Source: JAMDCX01 sp049977145 (GTDB lineage Bacteria > Planctomycetota > Phycisphaerae > WQYP01). From it: a DNA stretch of 64,000 nt. The notes under the pieces are model-generated. The model ran no database searches. It saw nothing but the letters and a program-made list of their open reading frames with translations, and was not told where the DNA came from. The stretch lies in contig JBMFGW010000004.1 in NCBI GenBank assembly GCA_049977145.1, positions 5,051-69,050 on the forward strand. Reading direction: 5' to 3'. A program made the position numbers and the translations under genes. Below are positions 52,488 through 60,112 of the stretch, in pieces. Position 1 is the first letter of the stretch, and each line of letters starts with the position of its first letter.

Positions 52488-54911
52488 TTATGCACTGGCC
52501 AGCAGGGATTGCCGGACCAGGCCGGACTGGCGCAGGGCTTCAAATACTTCGCCACGCGCCTCAAACCGAGATAATGCCGTGACGCCGCCCAGCGGATTAA
52601 ACTGTATCTCGCTGAACATCGTCATATCCCCCGCCATGAATTTTTTAAGCGAGTTACCATCCTCGGCAATCAGTTCGGCGGTGGCGTTAAGCCACTTCTG
52701 CTCATTGTAACGCAGATTAAACCGCGCGGCGATGGAGTCCACCGTATCGCAAATAATCGCGTCACGCGTCGGCAACGGCTTACGCCCGACGGCATTGTAA
52801 ACAAAGGCCGGAGTGCTTGCCGGCACACCATAAGAGATGATGAGCTTGTCCGGGGAGTAATACATTTCCGGGCGGTGATAAAACCGTTCGTTAACCAGCG
52901 TTTCAACCGTGTCATCATCTTCCGCATCAACAGCGGTCTGCATTTCCGGAGTCCGGGCGACAAACTCTCTGATGTCTCGCTCATAACCGCCACGAAACGT
53001 CATCAGGTCCACCTTCTGCCCGTCGGGCCCGACAACGGTTATTTCCCGGCTCACCAGCTTGTCCACACCCTCCCAGGTCGGAATGTCCCGCGGTGGCGGC
53101 GCGCTCAAATCAGGCGGCGTACCATCCGCGGTGGCAACTTCGCCATCACCATCACCTTCACGCAGAATCACCCCTTGCGGCAAATGGGGCGGGTAGGTGG
53201 TGGGTTCCGATTGCTGTTTGGGGCGTGGCAGCTTGAGCGGAACAGTATAGTCGTATTTTTCCTCAAAATATTCGGCTACTGCGCAGAAATCCAGTATCAG
53301 GAAATATTTCTTTTCGTGTTCCGTGTTGCCGATCTTAAAGGTAAACAGTCGCGTGCCGCGTCCCTTAATCTGGATGTATTCGGTTGGGGAAAAAATGGGC
53401 CGCATCAGGCCAATATTCAGCAAGTCCTGGCAGTTGTAGCCGGTGGAAAGCATATCGACGGAAACGGCGATGCGTTCACTACGTTTCCCGTCGCGAAATT
53501 CCTTGGCTATTTCCGCGGCACCTTCAATCCGGCTGGTGATGGTGACGGCAATACCAGGCTCAAGTAAGTTGAAAATTTTCGTCAGCTCGGTCGCATGAGT
53601 TTGGTTCACCGCAAACACCAGAGATTTCCCGATGTTGTTCGCCGGGTCCCGCTTCGCTTCAGCCAAAAACTCCTCGCAGATAACGCGGTTGCGGGCGGGA
53701 GTGAAGATTTTCCGTTCAAGGTCCTTAATCTTGAAATTCTCTTCCTGCTCGTTAATGACCACCGCCCAGCCGGAGTCGGCCAGCGCCTGCGTGGTGATGT
53801 CCGAGCGCAGGTCAATAATTTTGGGCAGGCAAAGGAACGGACCCTCCGGGTCTTTCACCGCGTCAACAATGTCATAACGGAAAGTCGGAAAGCCGGGCTT
53901 GCAGCCAAAATAATTGTAGGTGTCCCGGAACAAGCGCGCTTCAAGCGCCTTGGGATTTTCCTGCTCAAGCTGTTCCATATCCACATTTTTCAAATAGGCC
54001 TTGGGCGTGGCGGTCAGACCGACGCGGGTAGCCTGGAAAAATTGCACCACCTCCCGCGCGTCGCCGTAAATTGAGCGGTGAGCTTCATCATTAACCACCA
54101 GATCAAAGTGAAATGGCGTGAATTCCTCCCGGTAGCGGCGGTCCACCATCAGCGATTGCAGCGTGGCGACCACCACCGATGAGCCAAGCAATTCGCCGGA
54201 TTTCCGGCGCGCGGTTTTATAGAGAACCGGCTTGTACTCGGCAAGCATGACATTGAATTCTTCCAGCGTCTGCTTGGCCAGTTCAATGCGGTCCACAATA
54301 AACAAAACCCGCTCGGCGTTGCGCGTGGCAAGAAAGCGCCGGATCAACGCGGCGCACAGCAGCGTCTTGCCCGTGCCGGTCGCCATTTCCAGCAGGAATC
54401 CGCGGCGGGCCTGATCATCAAACTGCCGCGATACGGTGTCCAATGCCGCAATCTGGTAGCGCCGCAGTTCGCGGTCGGGACGAAATCTTTTCAGATAATC
54501 GGGCGTGATGATCTCGCTCATCAACGCGCGCGGCGGTTGCAGATTTTTCAGGCGCAACCGTTCGAGGTCTTCAAGAGATGGCAGCCGCTCAATACGGTAG
54601 GCATCCCGATCCTTGCGGGTGTAATTCCAGAACCAGTGCTCCCGGCCATTGGAGAGAATCACGAACGGGGCTTTGCGGTTTTCGGCGTAGCCACGGGCCT
54701 GCTCCTTGGCGTTGTATGGATCAACATCTTCGCGTTTGGCTTCCAAAACACAAAGCGGGCCGCGCTGGCCGAAAAGGACATAATCCGCCCGCCCGGTAGC
54801 ATCGCTTAGCTCAAAGCGGACCTGATGGGCATCCAGCAAGTTCCAACCGCTGTATTCCAGCGCCTTGTCAATGAGAACCCGCGAAAATGCCTCATTTTCC
54901 TGATTTTGCAT
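52488..54911 (-). CDS. hsdR: Type I restriction system endonuclease/translocase HsdR
   Basis: An 807-aa motor-nuclease. The N-terminal nuclease has GRADYVLFGQRGPLCVLEAKRED (D...ExK). The SF2 motor shows Walker A MATGTGKT, DEAH-type box NDEAHRS, motif III GLTATPKA, and a C-terminal helicase half (LSTGYNCQDLLNIGLMRPIFSPTEYIQIKGRGTR). A C-terminal helical domain contacts HsdM. It is the first gene of the minus-strand cluster hsdR-hsdM-hsdS-protease-AIPR. No Shine-Dalgarno site precedes the ATG, and a TATAAT box stands only seven bases away. Confidence 0.95.
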   Translation of the reverse strand: MQNQENEAFSRVLIDKALEYSGWNLLDAHQVRFELSDATGRADYVLFGQRGPLCVLEAKREDVDPYNAKEQARGYAENRKAPFVILSNGREHWFWNYTRKDRDAYRIERLPSLEDLERLRLKNLQPPRALMSEIITPDYLKRFRPDRELRRYQIAALDTVSRQFDDQARRGFLLEMATGTGKTLLCAALIRRFLATRNAERVLFIVDRIELAKQTLEEFNVMLAEYKPVLYKTARRKSGELLGSSVVVATLQSLMVDRRYREEFTPFHFDLVVNDEAHRSIYGDAREVVQFFQATRVGLTATPKAYLKNVDMEQLEQENPKALEARLFRDTYNYFGCKPGFPTFRYDIVDAVKDPEGPFLCLPKIIDLRSDITTQALADSGWAVVINEQEENFKIKDLERKIFTPARNRVICEEFLAEAKRDPANNIGKSLVFAVNQTHATELTKIFNLLEPGIAVTITSRIEGAAEIAKEFRDGKRSERIAVSVDMLSTGYNCQDLLNIGLMRPIFSPTEYIQIKGRGTRLFTFKIGNTEHEKKYFLILDFCAVAEYFEEKYDYTVPLKLPRPKQQSEPTTYPPHLPQGVILREGDGDGEVATADGTPPDLSAPPPRDIPTWEGVDKLVSREITVVGPDGQKVDLMTFRGGYERDIREFVARTPEMQTAVDAEDDDTVETLVNERFYHRPEMYYSPDKLIISYGVPASTPAFVYNAVGRKPLPTRDAIICDTVDSIAARFNLRYNEQKWLNATAELIAEDGNSLKKFMAGDMTMFSEIQFNPLGGVTALSRFEARGEVFEALRQSGLVRQSLLASA

Positions 54912-54918
54912 GTTTACG

Positions 54919-54948
54919 ATTATACGGGCGGCCTCGGCCAGTGGGCAA
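54919..54948 (-). promoter_or_regulatory. Promoter of hsdR, probably giving a leaderless mRNA
   Basis: On the minus strand TTGCCC (complement of 54943-54948), an 18-base spacer and a perfect TATAAT (complement of 54919-54924) end seven bases before the hsdR ATG at 54911. Transcription would begin at or next to the start codon. Confidence 0.55.
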
Positions 54949-55317
54949 GGCGGAGAAAACTGGCGGGGATGGATAGAACGCCAGCGCCGTCTTGCTAAGG
55001 CAACAACCAGTGGTATCGCACGCTTGGCGTCGCAAAATTAGTAACCGTTCACGGGCGAGGCTTTATCGCGTTGCCTTTTTTGTGGTGCAGACTTTCCTGT
55101 CTGCCGCAGTGACGAATGCAGGTACACTCCGATTGGCCTTCAATGGGACAAATTAGGCGGTGGAATGCGTTGTACCGCAGGCATCTTGCCTGCATCGGAA
55201 ACGCGACAAAAGCAGGCGGGACGCCTGCGGTACCTACGCCGTCCTTGCCTTCGTGACCCAGTATCATCAATGGCCGCGGAGTATACACTGTCGGCGGCTT
55301 AGCCGTATACGCATGTG
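54949..55317. repeat. Palindrome-rich intergenic stretch
   Basis: No gene here. Three repeat types are seen. First, GCAGAC-TTTCCT-GTCTGC (55087-55104). Second, a 22-bp inverted pair (55172-55193 and 55212-55233; core GTACCGCAGGC), with three mismatches between arms. Third, a 23-bp segment (55284-55306) centred on CGGCT-T-AGCCG that recurs at 56563-56585. Palindromes of these types are scattered through planctomycete and verrucomicrobial genomes as far as I recall; their role is unknown. Confidence 0.6.
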
Positions 55318-55684
55318 TAACGCGGTTATCAGGCAATACCTCATAAATGCCACAAGGATATGCGCCGCCACCTGAGACTGAACCTGATGATGAATCGGCC
55401 TTATATCCAAATCACTCTTCAGGCACTTGAAGGCGGCTTCTATCTCCGCGAGTTGCGTATGACGCCGCCAGAGAACTTCCGCTAAGACGTTTGGGCCAAC
55501 CGATCCTTGGATGCCACGGCGGTATCCACTTCCAGCAACTCATCCATGGCACTTCGATGGAACCATTGGCGGTGCCAACGGAATTCACTGCCCGGACCAA
55601 TGAGCCGATTGACCACCAGTGCGGCCAGTACCTTCTCCCGGGGAACCCCGGATGACACGTTTAAGGCTCGTGCTTGACAACAAG
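55318..55684 (-). pseudogene. Internally deleted transposase remnant (IS1634/IS4-like)
   Basis: On the minus strand 55684 to about 55491 reads NVSSGVPREKVLAALVVNR, then LIGPGSEFRWHRQWFHRSAMDELLEVDTAVASKDRLAQT, an N-terminal segment of IS1634/IS4-type transposases, and then meets a stop. In another frame, from about 55485 to 55318, the C-terminal part follows at once: LWRRHTQLAEIEAAFKCLKS, then DLDIRPIHHQVQSQVAAHILVAFMRYCL. The Glu of the DDE triad lies in EIEAAF. All of the central catalytic core is gone, so this is a fossil of an element that once sat beside the restriction cluster. The right end carries into the toxin promoter. Confidence 0.75.
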
Positions 55685-55697
55685 TGATCTATAAGTT

Positions 55698-55710
55698 ACG
55701 GTGGTACCGT
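55698..55710 (+). promoter_or_regulatory. Inverted repeat at the toxin start, likely autoregulatory operator
   Basis: ACGGT-GGT-ACCGT overlaps the GTG start (55709) of the toxin reading frame. A TTGACA stands at 55674-55679 just upstream. Antitoxins of this type often bind a palindrome at this place; binding here is inferred. Confidence 0.4.
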
Positions 55711-56038
55711 GTTTGCGATTCGTCACTATATCTCGGCGTCCGGTAAGAACGTATTCGAGGCGTGGCTGACGTCGCTCAAGGATAAGTCTATCGAGGCCCG
55801 TATTGCGGCGCGTTTGGACCGCGTTGCGGTTGGTAATTTCGGCGCTTGCAGGCCGGTGGGAAACGGTGTCAGTGAACTGCGAATTGATTTTGGACCGGGG
55901 TAACGTATTTATTATGCAATGGTGGGAAAAACATGCGTACTGCTTTTGTGCGGTGGAGATAAGCGCCGACAGGCGGCCGATATCGCCACTGCGGCAGAAT
56001 ACCTTCAAGATTACCGAAAAAGGAGCGTTGAACCATGA
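55709..56038 (+). pseudogene. RelE/HigB-like toxin gene interrupted by an in-frame TAA
   Basis: The frame reads as a phage Gp49/RelE-superfamily mRNA interferase (addiction module killer protein): FEAWLTSLKDKSIEARIAARLDRVAVGNFG, then GVSELRIDFGPG. TAA at 55901-55903 then stops it where the family has Tyr (GPG-Y-R). In the same frame, without any shift, it goes on RIYYAMVGKTCVLLLCGGDK and QAADIATAAEYLQDYRKRSVEP to TGA at 56036-56038. So one base change (TAC or TAT to TAA) separates it from an intact 109-aa toxin. The true end overlaps the antitoxin start as ATGA, which confirms the original gene structure. A sequencing error or readthrough is possible. The start is GTG 55709. Confidence 0.85.
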
Positions 56039-56439
56039 ACTTCAAGACATGTCCAGCACATAGCGTATCACATGATGAGGTGATGAAACGGAAACTCAAG
56101 TCCGATCCCATGTTCGCCGTGGAATATCTTCGAGCCGCACTGGAGGATGCAGATGAACCGAAAGTATTGCTGCTTGCATTGCGGCGGATCACCGAAGCGC
56201 GGGGTGGGTTTGCAAAAGTCGCAAAGATTGCCGGAATTGAACGTGAAAGCCTGCATCGCGCTTTGTCCGCCCGCGGCAACCCCCGCCTTTCCACGCTGCA
56301 GGCGGTTACCAAAGCCATCGGTCTGAAACTGACGGTCGAGCAGCGCTCCAGCGGCACGGGACGCAAATTTCCGCATTCCAATTCGCGGGGTTCCGCATCT
56401 CGCAAACCAGTCTCACGAACCTTCGCTCTTTTGGTGTAA
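56035..56439 (+). CDS. Addiction-module antitoxin with HTH domain
   Basis: A 134-aa protein of the probable addiction module antidote family. The conserved core DPMFAVEYLRAALEDADEPKVLLLALRRITEARGGFAKVAKIAGIERESLHRALSARGNPRLSTLQAVTKAIGLKLTV holds the helix-turn-helix. The C-terminal ~35 residues (SSGTGRKFPHSNSRG...) are not typical of the family, which usually ends near residue 100, and may be a read-on past a lost stop. It begins inside the toxin's last codon (ATGA overlap). Toxin-first order is normal for this family. Confidence 0.88.
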   Translation: MNFKTCPAHSVSHDEVMKRKLKSDPMFAVEYLRAALEDADEPKVLLLALRRITEARGGFAKVAKIAGIERESLHRALSARGNPRLSTLQAVTKAIGLKLTVEQRSSGTGRKFPHSNSRGSASRKPVSRTFALLV

Positions 56440-56562
56440 TCCCGGGCCTGTGGCGGTTACCAGGGACGTAAGCGCGAAGCAAGGAGGAAGGCGAAAAAAA
56501 CGCAAATTGACAATATTATTATGGAAATTGACATTGTGAGAACTTGCCGTGTCATTGATAAT

Positions 56563-56585
56563 TACACTGTCAGCGGCTTAGCCGT
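56563..56585. repeat. Second copy of a 23-bp palindromic repeat
   Basis: Matches 55284-55306 in the same orientation with one mismatch; core CGGCT-T-AGCCG, here with outer arms TACAC and GTGTA. The two copies lie on either side of the transposase remnant and the toxin-antitoxin pair. This copy sits 30 bp before the SGNH hydrolase start. Confidence 0.65.
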
Positions 56586-56614
56586 GTAGGAGTATCTTTT
56601 GGAGAAATCTTGAT

Positions 56615-59600
56615 ATGACACAGCAAAAGAAAATCGCGTGGCGGTGTTTTACAGCCATATTATTTGTCTGCCTACTACCTTTGTTCACGGCTTCCCGGGC
56701 GACGGCGGCGAAAATTCGCGTGGCCTGTGTCGGTGACAGTATTACCTACGGGTACGGCGTTCCGCAGCGGCGTGTCCATGGGTGGCCGGGGGTGTTACAA
56801 CGCTTGTTGGGAAACGGCTACCAGGTGGCGAACTTCGGTTACAGCGGCGCTACCATGCTCAAGAATGGTAATCTTCCCTATTGGAAAACACCGGACTTTG
56901 AAGCTGCCACTAAATTTAATCCCAATATAGTCATCATCATGTTGGGCACCAATGATACGAAGCCGGAGAATTGGGCCCAATTCGGTTCCCAGTTCACTGC
57001 GAATGCGGAAGCGATGATTCGGCATTTTTCGCACCTCAAAGCCCGTGCCAAAGTTTATATCTGCACACCGCCTCCGATTATTCATTCTAATTATGGCATT
57101 AGCGAAGCGATGCTTGCGCGCGGGCCGATTCCGAATATTCATAAGGCTGGCCTGGCCACGTCTATTCCGGTCATACGAATTCATGCCGACCTGAGCCGAT
57201 TCTTTGAAAACCACGGGGCGACGGGGTATTACCAGGCGGATGGCGTACATCCGAACGCGGCGGGTCAGCATCGCATCGCCCAAATTATATTCCAGTTTTT
57301 GCAGGCACCAGAAACGGCTGCTGCTGATGTGGAAGCCGACGACGGGCCACCAAGTCCGCAGGGGTTCTTTCTCAAGAATGGTGATCGCGTGGTATTCTAC
57401 GGTGATAGCATCACTGAACAGCGGTTTTACACCACTGATGTTGAGATGTATGTTCGCACCCGCTTTCCCGATCTCCACGTTCGGTTTGTCAACTCCGGCG
57501 TGGGTAGTGATACGGTCCGTGGAAATTGGGCCGGTGGGGTAAACCTGCGGCTTAAACGCGATGTGTTTGCATTCAAGCCCGATGTGGTCGCGATCATGCT
57601 GGGCATGAATGATGGCGGTGGCGGAGGCTCTATTGATCCCGTACTTTTTCAGAACTACAAGAATGGTTATGAACATATTATCCAATCGCTGAAGAGTCAT
57701 CTGCCCGGCGTGCGAATCGTGCTAATTGCGCCCTCTCCTTTTGATGATGTAACAATGCCACCGCAACCTCCGAATGGTTACAACGCGACGTTGATCCGCT
57801 TTGGCCAATTTCTGAAAAACCTGGCCGCCAAGGATCATTTGGCGTATGCGAATTTCAATAGGCCGCTGGTGAACGTGTTGGAAAAGGCGGAGAAGATAAA
57901 TCCGCAATTGGCACAGCAGATTATTCCCCAGCGGGTACATCCAGCGGCCAATGGCCAGTTGGTAATGGCGGAAGCACTGTTAAAGGCTTGGAACGCGCCG
58001 GCGACAATTTCTGATGTGGATATTAACGCTGGCAATAAGTCGGTTTCGCAATCCACCAATACCACGGTCTCGGCCCTGTCTGAAGCCAAAGGTAGCATCT
58101 CATGGACGCAGAAGGATCAAGCCCTGCCGCTGCCGATCATGGATTTACATGAAAACTGGCCACAATTTCCACCGATTTTGGCACCTGTGGGCGCGAATGT
58201 GTCGCAGTTTTCCCGTTCGCTCTGGATGCCTCCCACGCCGAATTGGAATTACACCAATCGCGTTACAGCGCTGGTCGTAAAATTATGCGGGTTTTACCAC
58301 AACCTGGACTCCGAAACATTGCGGGTTACTGGGCTTGTTGCTCCGCGCTACACCTTGCAAATTAATGGTCAATGGATTGGCGACTTCTCCAAGCAAAATC
58401 TGGCGGTTGGGGTCAATCTCGCCCGCTATGACACGCCCATGATGGCCCAAGCTTATTCTGTGTTGGACCAAGTATGGCGTGAGGCCCAAGTGCGGTTTTA
58501 TATTTGGCGGCTTATCCAGTTGCCGCTGGAAAAAAGTCAGTATAAATTTAGTGCGCACGGTTGTTGGTCATTCGTGGGGCTTCCTCTAAAAAATTCCAAG
58601 CCGCAGGTGAAGGCGGCGCGTTCGCTGATCGGATTGCTTTATCATAATCTGTTCAAGACTGTGGCAGCACGCTGCGCAGTAATGGCGGAACCAGTGCCGT
58701 GTGAATATACGTTAAGTCCCACTGCGGTGGCGAAACCCGCCCCGGCGGGTGTGCTTTACCAGGATACATTTAAGGGTGGGCCGCTCATCGCGCTCAATGG
58801 CTGTCGGCCGACGGTTAGGCCGGGCCACAATATTCGATGGGCCGCTGCGGGTTGGAATGCGGATGGCTCAACGACCGCTGCGGGCAATGCCTATCTTCCA
58901 TTTACGCCGGTTGGTGGCAATATCTATACGTTGTCGGCGGGCTTGAACCCGAAAAAGGGTGCCGGTTCAGGCTGGCTGGCGATCGGATTTGTAGAACACT
59001 GGAACCCCGGTGCCGGTCATCCCAATACTGGCGTAACCGCCTTCTTTGCCAATGGAGCCATTGGTGCCGGCCCATGGGCTGCGGTCTATCCGGATCGCGG
59101 GGCTGGTGGATCGGGTCCAGGTGGCGGAGGTGGCGGTGCAACCGTGGTCGGGCCGGGAGCCAATGGAATAACCCGTTGGACGACCACGGATGGTGTGCAA
59201 CATATTACGATCGTATTGAATACGATGGATCAAGTATGGACATATCGGGTTCTGGATAACGGTGTGGAGGTAACGCCGACAACGCCATTTCCAACCAATC
59301 CAACGATTACTGGGGTGGCGTTGGGTAATGCTGAAGTAACCAAGGGGGCTGTCAGTGATTTTGAATTGTCGGCTGTTAAAACGAGGCCTTTGGCGTCGGT
59401 ATTACACCGGCATACGTCAAGCCCCACTGCGGTGGCGAAACCCGTTCCGGCGGGCGTGTTGTACCAGGATACTTTCAAAGGTGGCCCGCTCGTGGCGCTC
59501 AATGGTCGGGAGCCGACGGCGAAGAAGGGACATCACATCGGTTGGGCCGCAGGCGCGGGTTGGAAGGCGGATGGCTCGACCACCGCTGCGGGCAATGCCT

Positions 59601-60100
59601 ATCTTCCATTTACGCCGGTTGGTGGCAACATCTATACGTTGTCGGCGGGTCTGAACCCTAAAAAGGGTGCCGGTTCGGGCTGGCTGGCGATCGGATTTGT
59701 GGAACACTGGAATCCCGGCACCGGTCATCCCAATACTGGCGTAACCGCCTTCTTTGCCAATGGGGCCATTGGTGCCGGCCCATGGGCTGCGGTATATCCG
59801 GATCGCGGGGCCGGTGGATCGGGTCCAGGTGGCGGAGGTGGCGGTGCAACTGTGGTCGGGCCGGGAGCCAATGGAATAACCCGTTGGACGACCACGGATG
59901 GTGTGCAAAAGATCGCCATTGTGCTCAACACTGTGGGCCAAGTGTGGACGTATGAGGTTTTGGATAATGGCGTGGTGGTAACACCAACGACACCGTTTTC
60001 AGCGAATCCAACGATTACCGGGATAGCGTTGGGTAATGCTGAAGTAACCAAGGGGGCTGTCAGCAATTTCCAACTGGCAGTCGGTAAAACAGGCCACTGA
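56615..60100 (+). CDS. Exported two-domain SGNH/GDSL esterase with duplicated C-terminal module
   Basis: An 1161-aa secreted protein, probably a polysaccharide esterase. After a signal peptide (FVCLLPLFTASRATAA) come two SGNH domains. Domain 1 (~33-235) has GDSIT, GTND and DGVHP. Domain 2 (~245-455) has YGDSITEQ and GMNDGG, but the final block reads PQRVHP: the usual catalytic Asp before His is replaced by Gln. A helical region (~460-695) follows, then two tandem copies of a ~225-aa beta-rich, Gly-rich module (residues ~700-920 and ~935-1158) that may bind glycans. GGAG lies ten bases before the ATG. The GH78 gene follows 12 bp later, so both act together on rhamnose-containing glycans. Confidence 0.88.
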   Translation: MTQQKKIAWRCFTAILFVCLLPLFTASRATAAKIRVACVGDSITYGYGVPQRRVHGWPGVLQRLLGNGYQVANFGYSGATMLKNGNLPYWKTPDFEAATKFNPNIVIIMLGTNDTKPENWAQFGSQFTANAEAMIRHFSHLKARAKVYICTPPPIIHSNYGISEAMLARGPIPNIHKAGLATSIPVIRIHADLSRFFENHGATGYYQADGVHPNAAGQHRIAQIIFQFLQAPETAAADVEADDGPPSPQGFFLKNGDRVVFYGDSITEQRFYTTDVEMYVRTRFPDLHVRFVNSGVGSDTVRGNWAGGVNLRLKRDVFAFKPDVVAIMLGMNDGGGGGSIDPVLFQNYKNGYEHIIQSLKSHLPGVRIVLIAPSPFDDVTMPPQPPNGYNATLIRFGQFLKNLAAKDHLAYANFNRPLVNVLEKAEKINPQLAQQIIPQRVHPAANGQLVMAEALLKAWNAPATISDVDINAGNKSVSQSTNTTVSALSEAKGSISWTQKDQALPLPIMDLHENWPQFPPILAPVGANVSQFSRSLWMPPTPNWNYTNRVTALVVKLCGFYHNLDSETLRVTGLVAPRYTLQINGQWIGDFSKQNLAVGVNLARYDTPMMAQAYSVLDQVWREAQVRFYIWRLIQLPLEKSQYKFSAHGCWSFVGLPLKNSKPQVKAARSLIGLLYHNLFKTVAARCAVMAEPVPCEYTLSPTAVAKPAPAGVLYQDTFKGGPLIALNGCRPTVRPGHNIRWAAAGWNADGSTTAAGNAYLPFTPVGGNIYTLSAGLNPKKGAGSGWLAIGFVEHWNPGAGHPNTGVTAFFANGAIGAGPWAAVYPDRGAGGSGPGGGGGGATVVGPGANGITRWTTTDGVQHITIVLNTMDQVWTYRVLDNGVEVTPTTPFPTNPTITGVALGNAEVTKGAVSDFELSAVKTRPLASVLHRHTSSPTAVAKPVPAGVLYQDTFKGGPLVALNGREPTAKKGHHIGWAAGAGWKADGSTTAAGNAYLPFTPVGGNIYTLSAGLNPKKGAGSGWLAIGFVEHWNPGTGHPNTGVTAFFANGAIGAGPWAAVYPDRGAGGSGPGGGGGGATVVGPGANGITRWTTTDGVQKIAIVLNTVGQVWTYEVLDNGVVVTPTTPFSANPTITGIALGNAEVTKGAVSNFQLAVGKTGH
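58715..60090 (+). repeat. In-gene tandem duplication (~670 bp x 2)
   Basis: 58715-59382 and 59420-60090 encode the same module within the SGNH gene. The middle of the copies (from AAGNAYLPFTPVGG to GITRWTTTDGVQ, over 100 residues) is almost identical, while the ends have diverged, which suggests recent duplication or gene conversion. The join between them is a 37-base unique linker. Confidence 0.85.
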
Positions 60101-60112
60101 GGTACGCGTTCA

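Noticed and set aside
55869..56405. 178-aa minus-strand frame across the antitoxin gene
   Set aside because: It is the antisense of a clearly conserved toxin-antitoxin pair and has no motif of its own.
55284..56585. CRISPR array based on the repeated 23-bp palindrome
   Set aside because: Only two copies more than 1.2 kb apart, no regular spacers, and no cas genes in the window.
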